Positions 1 through 7,274 of a DNA stretch of 23,604 nucleotides are shown piece after piece. Origin of the DNA: GCA-965745 sp046704525. Lineage in GTDB: Archaea; Thermoplasmatota; Thermoplasmata; Thermoplasmatales; Thermoplasmataceae. Each line of letters opens with the position of its first letter. Positions within the stretch are counted from its first letter, which is position 1. Under the pieces are notes generated by a model. The model saw only the letters and a program-made list of their open reading frames with translations. It made no database searches and was not told the origin of the DNA. The translations under genes were made by a program, and so were the position numbers. The DNA is taken from contig JBJKRS010000022.1 in the NCBI GenBank assembly GCA_046704525.1, positions 1 through 23,604 of the forward strand, in the 5' to 3' direction.

Positions 1-129
1 CCGGAGTGGTACGGGCAAGGATTGCGCAGACTCAACATTAACAAAGAACAATCAAATACGTGGTAGTGATTCTTGAGCGTCTTTTTGGATAAAGAGACAT
101 CGGGTGAGAAGATGCAAAAGACATCTACC

Positions 130-137
130 GAATATAT
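130..137 (+). promoter_or_regulatory. TATA box of glutamate dehydrogenase gene
   Basis: AT-rich box GAATATAT centred about 26 nt before the ATG at 160, the spacing expected when an archaeal transcript starts at or next to its start codon. It argues that translation starts at 160 and not at the upstream in-frame TTG (73) or ATG (112). Confidence 0.5.
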
Positions 138-159
138 GCAGGAGAAATCAGGTGAAAAA

Positions 160-1410
160 ATGGCAGAAGACCTAGACCCATTTGATATTGCACTGGAGCA
201 GCTTAACAAGGCTGCAAAGGTAATGAAACTGGATGAGCAAGCCCTAAAGCTTCTGAGCCAGCCCATGAAGATACTGCAGGTCAGCATCCCGGTGAGGATG
301 GACAACGGAAAGACCGAGGTTTTTACTGGATTCAGAGTCAGGTATAACAACGCAAGGGGGCCCGCAAAGGGAGGCATCAGGTTCCACCCGGAGGAGTCGC
401 TTTCAACAGTAAAGGCTCTGGCAGCTTGGATGACCTGGAAGACAGCAGTCGTTGACATTCCCCTTGGCGGCGGAAAGGGCGGAGTTATCTGCGACCCCAG
501 GAAGATGAGCCAGGGCGAGCTCGAGAGGCTCAGCAGAGGTTACATCAGGGCGGTTGCAGATCTGATTGGCCCGGAGAAGGACGTTCCGGCCCCGGATGTG
601 TACACTACACCCCAGATCATGGCCTGGATGATGGACGAGTACGAGACAATTGTCAGGCACTCAGCACCCGGCGTCATTACTGGAAAGCCAATTGAGAACG
701 GCGGATCACTGGGCAGGGGAGACGCAACCGCGAGGGGAGGCATGTACGTTCTTCGCGAGGCTGCCAAGAGGGTGAACCTGGACGTTTCAAAGGCAAGAGT
801 GGCAATACAGGGATTCGGCAATGCAGGCCAGTTCGCAGTCAAGCTCATCAAGGATCTGTACGGATCAAAGGTAGTTGCAGTTTCAGACACCAGGGGAGGA
901 GCTTTCCTCGAGGACGGATTCGACTTTGACAAGCTGATGGAGCACAAGAAGAAGACAGGCTCAGTGGAAGGCTACCCGGGATCGAAGAAGATCTCAAACG
1001 AGGAGCTTCTCGAACTCAATGTGGACATCCTTGTGCCGGCTGCAATAGAGAACCAGATCACATCCAGGAATGCAGCAAAGGTCAACGCCAAGATCGTTCT
1101 GGAGCTTGCAAACGGCCCCACAACGCCTGACGCGGATGAGATCCTGCACAAGAACAAGGTCCTGCTCGTCCCGGACTTCCTGGCAAACTCCGGCGGAGTC
1201 ACTGTTTCCTACTATGAGTGGGTGCAGAACCAGACTGGGGACTACTGGACTGAGGATGAAGTCCACAAGAAGCTGGACAAGAAGATGACCGATGCCTCAA
1301 AGGCCGTGTTTGAGGCCATGGACAGGTACAAGGTCGACCCGAGAACTGCGGCATACGTCGTCTCTGTAAAGAGGGTGGCGGATGCTATGAAGCTCCGCGG
1401 ACTCTACTAG
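160..1410 (+). CDS. gdhA: NAD(P)-dependent glutamate dehydrogenase
   Basis: Catalyses reversible oxidative deamination of glutamate to 2-oxoglutarate and ammonia in the cytoplasm, linking nitrogen and carbon metabolism. The 416-residue product matches the usual archaeal GDH length of about 415-420. Visible landmarks, numbered from the ATG at 160, are the substrate-binding stretch GPAKGGIRFHP (67-77), the catalytic-lysine loop PLGGGKGG with K106, the conserved APD Asp (D146), and the Rossmann dinucleotide loop GFGNAG (218-223). The frame stays open upstream to a TTG at 73. I chose ATG 160 because it has a TATA box 26 nt upstream, an adjacent GGTGA, and gives family length. ATG 112 also has a GGGTGA 4 nt before it and remains possible. 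The gene is followed by a terminator hairpin, so it is probably monocistronic. Coenzyme preference cannot be read safely. Confidence 0.95.
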   Translation: MAEDLDPFDIALEQLNKAAKVMKLDEQALKLLSQPMKILQVSIPVRMDNGKTEVFTGFRVRYNNARGPAKGGIRFHPEESLSTVKALAAWMTWKTAVVDIPLGGGKGGVICDPRKMSQGELERLSRGYIRAVADLIGPEKDVPAPDVYTTPQIMAWMMDEYETIVRHSAPGVITGKPIENGGSLGRGDATARGGMYVLREAAKRVNLDVSKARVAIQGFGNAGQFAVKLIKDLYGSKVVAVSDTRGGAFLEDGFDFDKLMEHKKKTGSVEGYPGSKKISNEELLELNVDILVPAAIENQITSRNAAKVNAKIVLELANGPTTPDADEILHKNKVLLVPDFLANSGGVTVSYYEWVQNQTGDYWTEDEVHKKLDKKMTDASKAVFEAMDRYKVDPRTAAYVVSVKRVADAMKLRGLY

Positions 1411-1416
1411 GAAAAA

Positions 1417-1452
1417 CACAGGGGAAACCCTGTGAAACACATATTTTTGATT
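1417..1452 (+). terminator. Hairpin plus T-rich terminator after glutamate dehydrogenase
   Basis: Perfect 7-bp inverted repeat CACAGGG (1417-1423) / CCCTGTG (1428-1434) enclosing a GAAA (GNRA) tetraloop, starting 6 nt after the stop codon. The tract from 1442 onward contains runs of T (ATATTTTTGATTTT). Archaeal RNA polymerase terminates mainly on U-runs; the hairpin may protect the mRNA 3' end. Confidence 0.65.
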
Positions 1453-1790
1453 TTCATCGGTGACCAGGGATCAGCCAGGACTTTTTCCGAAAGGATCTAA
1501 TGGTAAATGTTCCGGCAGCAACCATTGCATGGGGTTTCTCATGCCCGTATACTTCGTCCTTGGTTCTGGCATGGAAACTGTGCTGACTGCAAACGAAGAT
1601 TGTGACGTTGCCCTTGGCACTTCTCTCGGCCACACCCATATCTTGCCGTCCACTCACTTCTTTCTCTTCCGGAAGTGCATGAATAATAATCTGAAGACTG
1701 ATATTGAGCAATTCCAGTCTTACAGTGGGAGGCCGCTGGAAACAACGCGGCTCTTTGCAAGATTACCCGGTGGCATGATGCTTCCGCGTA
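1453..1790. other. Intergenic stretch with no supported gene
   Basis: About 340 bp between the terminator and the next gene. Short open frames exist on both strands (for example plus 1460-1846 and minus 1454-1711), but none has a family-like composition, a clear Shine-Dalgarno or a well-placed TATA box. No tRNA or other structured RNA was recognised. It could hold a decayed gene, an untranslated leader for the membrane-protein gene, or a small RNA. Confidence 0.4.
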
Positions 1791-3140
1791 ATGTTCATAA
1801 GGATAACAGGTATCTTAACGCTCGGAAACAAGGGAGAAGGGGTTAAGACGGTTAGTGATGAGGGCCTGGTTGAATTTTACGGCATGCCGGAAGGCGAGAT
1901 CCCTTATTCCGTATATGAGGATAAGAAGGTCAGAGAGCTCTCAGAGCGGGTGAGGTCCCGGCATGGATCGGGCAAGTCCGGAGAGGTGCACATCATTTCT
2001 GGCAGGATGACCGACCAGGTGAGGAGAATAGCCTACCTCACTGCAAAAAGGCTGATCGCCTCCGGCATTACAGTGCTTTCCTCGGACGAGATGGGAGAAG
2101 AATACGGCTCTGTGAAGAATAAAGAAGCACCAGTCCTGCTGCTTGATGAGGATCACCTGAAAGCCTCACTGCAGGAGGGCGGGGACCTCAACCCGGTCAG
2201 GGTTTTTTCCGATCTTGAGGCATTTGGCGAACGATCGGGGAAGGGATACTCAGTCCTGTTCTCGCTCAGCCAGGAGCTGTATGAATCAAAATTCAAAGAG
2301 GCCGCGGAGTCCTCCATGGAACTGGGACAGCCATCTGACATTATGAAGCGGGGCAAAAGAGGAAAGACTGCATACAGCGGGAAGGGCAACAGAAACTTCC
2401 TGTGGATGGCCTTCATATTCCCCGCTTTTTCATTCCTCCTCATGCCAATGGCTCAGCTCTTGTTCCTGCACTCCATGATGTACATGCAAGAACCGGTTGC
2501 CTCAAGCTTAATGGAGCTGTCACTGATATTAGTCCCCCTGGCCCTCTCATCTTTCGGCCTTGTTCTGCTTTTCCTTGCTTCAGTCTCCCTGGAATCGCGG
2601 AGTAGATCAATCGCACTTCTGGGAATATTTCTACTGGCAGCGGAGATCTTGGTGCCGCTGATCATGTTTGCTACTGGCATACTGGGTGTTTCATACAGGC
2701 CATTGCACAGCAATCCGCTCGGCGACTATAGCATGACTTCCCTGCTTTCCCTCGTGTTCCAGCTCATTGCGCTCTCCTCATTCGCGCTGATCATCCTACC
2801 GTACACTGACACGAAGCAGAAGGCAGGCCTGGCAGGATCACTCGTGGCCGGACTTGCATATCTGATCTCAGTTTTTGCGTTCTACTCGCCGGGGTCCATC
2901 CCGTACTCTATCACGCTGAGGGACACTATAATAGTCGCTCCTTATGTGATACCCTACAATTCCATTGCTTTTGGCTTCGCGTTTGGTGGATTTGACTCCA
3001 TTGCCACCGTTGTGATGGTACTGTCTTTCATTTCCCAATGGATGCTATGCGGGGTTTATGCCTGGGTAGGCATATCTATCAGGATGGGCCCGAACCTAGA
3101 GAGCAGAGTGACCAAGACGGGAGGCCCGGCCAGCAGCTGA
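1791..3140 (+). CDS. Unrecognised multi-pass membrane protein with soluble N-terminal domain
   Basis: I do not recognise a family. The 449-residue protein has two parts. Residues about 30-195 are soluble, with alternating strand- and helix-like segments (hydrophobic strands near 65-70, 92-97, 114-118 and 153-158), as in a small alpha/beta domain. The part ends in a very basic stretch (KRGKRGK, about 186-192). Residues about 203-430 carry roughly six membrane segments (about 203-228, 238-264, 273-300, 314-336, 343-364, 405-428). A GSGKS string at 59-63 is not a Walker A because the required upstream Gly is missing. The start is uncertain: ATG 1791 has no clear ribosome site, and the next in-frame ATG is at 1884. 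The GrpB-like gene follows after 6 bp, so the two are probably co-transcribed. The basic linker would face the cytoplasm, placing the soluble domain inside; this is inference. Confidence 0.75.
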   Translation: MFIRITGILTLGNKGEGVKTVSDEGLVEFYGMPEGEIPYSVYEDKKVRELSERVRSRHGSGKSGEVHIISGRMTDQVRRIAYLTAKRLIASGITVLSSDEMGEEYGSVKNKEAPVLLLDEDHLKASLQEGGDLNPVRVFSDLEAFGERSGKGYSVLFSLSQELYESKFKEAAESSMELGQPSDIMKRGKRGKTAYSGKGNRNFLWMAFIFPAFSFLLMPMAQLLFLHSMMYMQEPVASSLMELSLILVPLALSSFGLVLLFLASVSLESRSRSIALLGIFLLAAEILVPLIMFATGILGVSYRPLHSNPLGDYSMTSLLSLVFQLIALSSFALIILPYTDTKQKAGLAGSLVAGLAYLISVFAFYSPGSIPYSITLRDTIIVAPYVIPYNSIAFGFAFGGFDSIATVVMVLSFISQWMLCGVYAWVGISIRMGPNLESRVTKTGGPASS

Positions 3141-3146
3141 TTTTCC

Positions 3147-3707
3147 ATGAGGATCTTGCAGTTCACGGATTACGACCCAGAGTGGCCGAAGAAATTTTCC
3201 CGTGAGAAAGCTCTGATCATGCAGGCTCTTGGTAGTAGCGCGCAGTCTGTTGAACACATTGGGAGCACATCAGTGCCCGGCATGAAGGCCAAGCCAACTA
3301 TAGACATCCTTGTCACAACAGACTCACTGGATGAAGTTGACAGGGCCAGCCCGGAACTTGAAAAAGCTGGCTTCAGCAACCTGGGCGAGTACGGGATCCC
3401 GGGGAGGAGGTACCTGAGAAGAGTGGAGTCGCTTGGAGGAGGGAACTGGGTGAGCACCGTCCATGTGCATGTATTTCTGGATTCTGACACGGAGAACGTC
3501 GAAAGGCATCTTGCAGTCCGTGACTACCTCAGGCAAAGTCCTGGGGAAGCCGGGAAATATTCCCAGCTGAAGCAGTCTCTGTTGGAGAGGTGCGGAAATG
3601 ATCTGGACTGCTACATAAGCGGCAAGAGTGAGTTCGTTTCAGCCTTGGAAAAACGCGCTCTCTCCTGGAATTCTGCAAGAGCATGGTCGAACAAGAACTC
3701 ACAGTGA
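3147..3707 (+). CDS. GrpB/UPF0157 family protein (nucleotidyltransferase fold)
   Basis: Member of the GrpB/UPF0157 family, distantly related to the polymerase-beta nucleotidyltransferase superfamily. Biochemical roles are poorly defined; some relatives are linked to dephospho-CoA kinase. The family hallmark VEHIGSTSVPGMKAKPTIDI lies at about 35-54: the GST loop and the downstream D..V strand correspond to the nucleotidyltransferase core. The opening DYDPEWPKKF (about 8-17) is also typical. At 186 residues it is the usual single-domain length. It starts 6 bp after the stop of the membrane-protein gene and is likely in the same transcript. It is cytoplasmic, with no signal or membrane segment. 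Family assignment is firm; substrate is unknown. Confidence 0.88.
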   Translation: MRILQFTDYDPEWPKKFSREKALIMQALGSSAQSVEHIGSTSVPGMKAKPTIDILVTTDSLDEVDRASPELEKAGFSNLGEYGIPGRRYLRRVESLGGGNWVSTVHVHVFLDSDTENVERHLAVRDYLRQSPGEAGKYSQLKQSLLERCGNDLDCYISGKSEFVSALEKRALSWNSARAWSNKNSQ

Positions 3708-3747
3708 TACGGACATCAATCTTCTGGCTTACCTGTTAGGCAAACAG

Positions 3748-3754
3748 CTTAAGC
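3748..3754 (+). promoter_or_regulatory. Putative TATA box of DUF1059 gene
   Basis: CTTAAGC, centred about 26 nt upstream of ATG 3777, in a position consistent with a leaderless transcript. The match to a TATA consensus is weak. Confidence 0.35.
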
Positions 3755-3776
3755 AACCTACTTCGGATCATTTCCC

Positions 3777-3959
3777 ATGGACAAGTACAGCTTTAAATGC
3801 AAAGATATAGGAATGGACTGCGGCTTCAGCACAGAGGGCAAGAGCATGGACGACCTTATGCCCAAGATCGTTGCCCACGCTAAAGAGGCCCACAGCATGA
3901 CATCGATCCCACTGGACCTCAGGGAAAAAATAAACAACGCTGTGAAAGTGCTTCACTGA
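3777..3959 (+). CDS. DUF1059 family small protein
   Basis: A 60-residue protein of the DUF1059 family, often described as a predicted small metal-binding protein. The pattern is characteristic: aromatic-rich start, then KDIGMDCGF with two cysteines (C8 and C15), a helical middle rich in Ala/His (AHAKEAH), and a final short amphipathic helix (REKINNAVKVL). Length matches the family. ATG 3777 is supported by a TATA-like box 26 nt upstream; no Shine-Dalgarno is visible, in line with a leaderless mRNA. It sits convergent to the hydrolase gene on the other strand. Function is unknown; metal binding is a family prediction, not something shown here. Confidence 0.85.
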   Translation: MDKYSFKCKDIGMDCGFSTEGKSMDDLMPKIVAHAKEAHSMTSIPLDLREKINNAVKVLH

Positions 3960-3987
3960 TCTTTCTGAACCGGGGAGGTCCGGGGCC

Positions 3988-4002
3988 TGAGACCGGATCT
4001 CA
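3988..4002. repeat. Short inverted repeat between convergent genes
   Basis: TGAGA (3988-3992) / TCTCA (3998-4002) with a 5-nt loop, in the 45-bp gap between the DUF1059 stop and the hydrolase stop. It could be a bidirectional 3'-end hairpin, but the stem is short and no strong T-run follows. Confidence 0.3.
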
Positions 4003-4004
4003 CC

Positions 4005-5666
4005 CTATCTTCTGACCAGGGGAAGTACAACCTTTGAGGGGTACTTATCGCTGTGGTACAGCCTCTGCTCAGCTTTTTTCATGTTTTTGGTTCTCCCTAG
4101 CTTTTCCCAGACATTCTGGTTTCTTGCATACTTCGGGAATGCGCTGGAAGAGACTTCCACCCTGATGCTGTGCCCAGGCAGAAACACCTGGCAGGTATTC
4201 CACATGTCAACGTTCATCCGGTACACGTCTCCGGGAACGATTGGGCTTTCCCTGTCCATGCCGTCCCTGAACCTTGCCCGGACTATTCCGTCACAGAGCC
4301 TCTGGGCGAAACCACTGGGCCAGACATCCACGAGCTTTACCGTGAAGTCAGTGTCTTCAGCATCGGAGGAGACATGCAATTCAGCGGCAATCGGCCCGGT
4401 CACTTCCACTTTCTCCTTCAAGGGCTCTGAAGTGTATACGAGGACATCATCCCTCCTTTCGACTGCCGAATAGTCATCCGGCCCGCCAATCTGGGCAAAC
4501 GTTATGTCGGTGATGAAGGGAAAGGGCCTCTCCGGATCATAGGTATATGAGTCGAAATCTGCCCCATCATGTGCTATCCTGGTTGAGAGTGTGCCGTCTC
4601 CGAGCCTGCTGTTGCCTCTCCCGCCGCTGTTAAAGTAGAATGGGGTGTATTCCGTTCCAGGCAGGGGCCAGTCCTTCTCGCTCCTCCACTTGTTCTCTCC
4701 CATTACGAATATTCTTACAGGGTCCTCATCGTCAACGCCGTTTTTCTCATCCTTCAGCCATCTGTCAAACCACCTTTTCTGCTCCCCGCGGAGGTCAATG
4801 ATTGAATCCGGGCCGAAGTCAATATCTCCGAACTTCTGGTTCTGGTTTATCCTGTGGGGCCACGGCCCCATCAGCAGTTTCTGGCTTCTCTTCGATTCCT
4901 CAGTTGCTGAGCCATTCCTCATTCCGATGTAATTGAGCGGTGTCCCGATCTGCTCGTCGTCGTACCATCCAGAGATATGCATAACCGGAAGATCGATCTC
5001 GGAGAACCTGTTCTGGTACCTGAGAGGCTCCCAATGCCTGTCGAGGGTTGTGTGGTCAAAGGATTCCTTCCATCCCTTGATCTTCCTCCCTGTGACTTCG
5101 TCCATGCCTATAAGCGGGAGGTGCCTGTACACATTCTCCCAGTTCATGTGATCGACGTTCTGCATGGACCTACCGCTGGTGAGAAAGCTCCAGGATATGT
5201 GAATGGGATCCGGAACGCCTGTAGGGCTTTCCACGAAAGGATCAGACGGGGAGACCGCACATATCATAGCACGGAGATGCGGAGGCTTTTCGAGGGCAGT
5301 TAGCCACTGTATCCTTCCCAGATATGATCCGCCCATGGTGCCGACGCTGCCAGTGCACCATGGCTGGGACGCGACCCATTCGATGACGTCATAGCCATCT
5401 TTCCCCTCGTTGAAATAGGGGACGAAGTCCCCGTCTGAGTCGCCCCGCCCACGCACATCGCATATCACAACAGCGAAGCCATTGTCTGAAAAGTGCTCCC
5501 CCTGCTTGATTGAATCATCCGAGCCCTTGCCGTACGGCGTCCTTACAACGATGGCCGGATATTTTCCCCCGTTCTCAGGCAGGTATATGTCTCCTGAAAC
5601 CTCAACGCCATCACGCATCCTTATCCTCTGGTCCCAAAGTATCCTGACCTCGCACGTGTGTATCAC
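4005..5666 (-). CDS. CocE/NonD-type serine hydrolase (X-Pro dipeptidyl-peptidase S15 family)
   Basis: An alpha/beta-hydrolase of the CocE/S15 group, which cleaves esters, acyl-amides or N-terminal dipeptides. Numbered from the longest frame (GTG 5687), the nucleophile Ser121 lies in GGSYLG, the acid Asp243 in GWYD, and His278 in GPWPH; all three triad members are present. The N-terminal MRDGVEVSGDIYLP and the DVRGRGDSDG segment (about 77-86) are typical, and the C-terminal third is the jelly-roll S15 C domain (about 330-560). Two GTG starts are possible, 5687 and 5666. I prefer 5666 because a TATA box lies about 30 nt upstream and the family begins a little before MRDG. No signal peptide, so intracellular. 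Substrate unknown: peptides, antibiotics such as beta-lactam esters, or other esters. Confidence 0.85.
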   Translation of the reverse strand: MIHTCEVRILWDQRIRMRDGVEVSGDIYLPENGGKYPAIVVRTPYGKGSDDSIKQGEHFSDNGFAVVICDVRGRGDSDGDFVPYFNEGKDGYDVIEWVASQPWCTGSVGTMGGSYLGRIQWLTALEKPPHLRAMICAVSPSDPFVESPTGVPDPIHISWSFLTSGRSMQNVDHMNWENVYRHLPLIGMDEVTGRKIKGWKESFDHTTLDRHWEPLRYQNRFSEIDLPVMHISGWYDDEQIGTPLNYIGMRNGSATEESKRSQKLLMGPWPHRINQNQKFGDIDFGPDSIIDLRGEQKRWFDRWLKDEKNGVDDEDPVRIFVMGENKWRSEKDWPLPGTEYTPFYFNSGGRGNSRLGDGTLSTRIAHDGADFDSYTYDPERPFPFITDITFAQIGGPDDYSAVERRDDVLVYTSEPLKEKVEVTGPIAAELHVSSDAEDTDFTVKLVDVWPSGFAQRLCDGIVRARFRDGMDRESPIVPGDVYRMNVDMWNTCQVFLPGHSIRVEVSSSAFPKYARNQNVWEKLGRTKNMKKAEQRLYHSDKYPSKVVLPLVRR

Positions 5667-5692
5667 CAACAGGCTGGCTAAACACACTGGCC

Positions 5693-5704
5693 ATAATATA
5701 TTTT
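5693..5704 (-). promoter_or_regulatory. TATA box of CocE-type hydrolase gene
   Basis: Read on the minus strand as AAAATATATTAT. Its centre is about 30 nt from GTG 5666 and only about 11 nt from GTG 5687, which favours the shorter start. Confidence 0.5.
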
Positions 5705-5778
5705 GCAGCCCCTGGTTGGCATCTCAGCCGCCTCTTGATCATGGGGAAAGTGTTATCAGTTAGACCAAATCATGTCCT

Positions 5779-5784
5779 GGTGAT
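5779..5784 (+). promoter_or_regulatory. Shine-Dalgarno deciding GTG start at 5788
   Basis: GGTGAT complementary to the archaeal 16S 3' end, 3 nt before the GTG at 5788. No strong TATA box is seen, so this gene seems to use a short leader. Confidence 0.45.
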
Positions 5785-5787
5785 TCC

Positions 5788-6507
5788 GTGACAGATGACC
5801 ACGTGCAGGTGCCCCTCAAGGAAATTGAGAGAAAGGGTGATTACATGATTTTCACCCTGGATACGTCGGGCACAGGATACTCATTCCGGGCCGGCAAGTC
5901 TGCCACCATATCCATTCCATCCAGGAATGGCGGAGACTTTGACCTGAAAAGGATCTTCTCAATCGCATCCCCTCCGGCGAGAGAGAATTACATGAGATTC
6001 GCAACTATCTACAGGGAGGAGTCTGATTTCAAGAGAAGGCTCTCAGCGATGAAACCTGGAGACATCGTGGATGTGGCGCCTCCAACTGGCGGTTTCTTTC
6101 TGGTTTCTGACAGGGAAAAGCCTCTGGTTTTCATTACTTCGGGCATAGGCATCACTCCTGTGATAAGCGTGATGCACGACGCAGCGGACCAGGGCAGGAC
6201 GCAGAAAATCACGCTCATCTATGTTAACTCCTCTGAATCCAGGGAACTCTTCCTTGACGAGCTGAGACAACTGGAGGCCTCAGTCAGCGGATTCTCCATA
6301 TCCAGGTACATGGTGGGCGACACCACAGGAGACCTTGGAAAAGCCATTTCTGGCAGGGAGCTGAGAAAATATGCTGGAAGCAAGCTTTCAGATGCCTTAT
6401 ACTACGTATCCGGGGAACCAAGGTTTGTGTACGAGGCCCGCAAGATACTCGTCGGACTGGGAATAGGCACAGCAAGCCTCAAGACCGAGAAGTTTGCGGG
6501 CTACTGA
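5788..6507 (+). CDS. Ferredoxin-NAD(P) reductase-like flavoprotein, copy 1
   Basis: A two-domain reductase of the ferredoxin-NADP reductase superfamily: N-terminal flavin-binding barrel (about 5-100) and C-terminal NAD(P)-binding domain (about 110-239). The flavin-binding RxxS motif appears as RIFSIASPP (55-63), the pyridine nucleotide Gly-rich loop as GIGITP (119-124), and the SGEP motif (208-211) matches the family's GP/P region. The protein ends in an aromatic Tyr in FAGY, where relatives stack an aromatic residue on the flavin. No iron-sulfur cysteine motif or oxygenase domain is fused, so it must pass electrons to a separate partner, unknown here. A GTG start with GGTGAT upstream was chosen. 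The next gene is a paralog about 80 bp downstream with its own TATA box. Confidence 0.85.
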   Translation: MTDDHVQVPLKEIERKGDYMIFTLDTSGTGYSFRAGKSATISIPSRNGGDFDLKRIFSIASPPARENYMRFATIYREESDFKRRLSAMKPGDIVDVAPPTGGFFLVSDREKPLVFITSGIGITPVISVMHDAADQGRTQKITLIYVNSSESRELFLDELRQLEASVSGFSISRYMVGDTTGDLGKAISGRELRKYAGSKLSDALYYVSGEPRFVYEARKILVGLGIGTASLKTEKFAGY

Positions 6508-6558
6508 GGGCGGCTGCCCATGGTGATTCGAGTCTATACACAAGACCCGGAGAAAACG

Positions 6559-6566
6559 CCTTAAAC
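6559..6566 (+). promoter_or_regulatory. TATA box of second flavoprotein gene
   Basis: CCTTAAAC, centred about 26 nt before ATG 6588. The leader has no Shine-Dalgarno (the sequence before the ATG is GCGAAAAAC), fitting leaderless translation and independent expression from copy 1. Confidence 0.55.
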
Positions 6567-6587
6567 CATAACACCGATGCGAAAAAC

Positions 6588-7274
6588 ATGGCTCAACAGT
6601 TCAATGGAAGACTCAGAGCCCGCGAGAGAATCGCTGAGGACACACTCAGCTTCATGGTGGAAGTGGATGGAGTCATCGAGTTCAAGGCCGGGCAGTATGC
6701 AAAGATCACTTTGAAGGACAAGGAAATTGAGGATGGCGAGAAGTCCAGGTTCATGTCGATAGCTTCAGAGCCGGCAGAAACAAGGCTCCCGATGTTTGCA
6801 ACCAGGACCACCGGCTCGAAGTTCAAGAAGTACATAGAGAACGCAGACGAAGGAACCGAAGTGAAGCTCGAAGCCCCCCTGGGCAACTTCACCCTGGAAG
6901 ACGGCGAATCGCCTGCTGTCTTCATAAGCAAGGGCATAGGCATCACCCCTGTCAGGAGCGTTGTTGAAGATGCAGACGGGAAGGAGAGGTCCAGGAGGAT
7001 CGTCGTTGTCTATTCCAGCGAATCAGAGGAAGATGCGGTCTTCAAGGATGAAATCGAGGAATTCAGCAGGAAGAATGAGAATATAGAGTTCCATCCGCTG
7101 ATAACTGACGGCCTTTCAGGCGAGAAGCTGAAGGAAGTTCTGGGTGATGATCTTGGGAAAGCCAGCTTTTACGTTTCAGGAGCACCAAAGACAGTGGCTT
7201 CCATTAGGAAGGAACTCAGCGATCTTGGAGTAGACAAGAAGAGAGTGTTCCTGGAGAGCTTCTCGGGGTACTAG
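6588..7274 (+). CDS. Ferredoxin-NAD(P) reductase-like flavoprotein, copy 2
   Basis: Paralog of the preceding gene with the same architecture in 228 residues. It has the flavin-binding barrel with RFMSIAS (54-60), the nucleotide-binding loop GIGITP (116-121), the SGAP segment (197-200) and a terminal aromatic in FSGY. It is much more acidic than copy 1 (many Glu and Asp in 45-52, 85-91 and 143-160) and has no fused iron-sulfur domain. Two diverged copies in tandem suggest duplication followed by specialisation for different partners or cofactors. ATG 6588 is supported by a well-placed TATA box. The stop codon overlaps that of the convergent acetyltransferase gene in a shared CTAG. Reaction partner unknown. 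Confidence 0.85.
   Translation: MAQQFNGRLRARERIAEDTLSFMVEVDGVIEFKAGQYAKITLKDKEIEDGEKSRFMSIASEPAETRLPMFATRTTGSKFKKYIENADEGTEVKLEAPLGNFTLEDGESPAVFISKGIGITPVRSVVEDADGKERSRRIVVVYSSESEEDAVFKDEIEEFSRKNENIEFHPLITDGLSGEKLKEVLGDDLGKASFYVSGAPKTVASIRKELSDLGVDKKRVFLESFSGY

Noticed and set aside
1460..1846. Open frame of 128 codons on the plus strand in the gap after glutamate dehydrogenase
   Set aside because: No family-like sequence, no ribosome site or TATA box, odd composition, and it overlaps the start of the better-supported membrane-protein gene in another frame.
1965..1979. GSGKS string read as a Walker A motif in the membrane protein
   Set aside because: The GxxxxGK[ST] pattern needs a Gly five residues before the GK; that position is Arg, and no Walker B follows.
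6520..6540. GATTCGAGTC resembling a tRNA T-arm
   Set aside because: No matching stems, anticodon arm or acceptor could be drawn around it.
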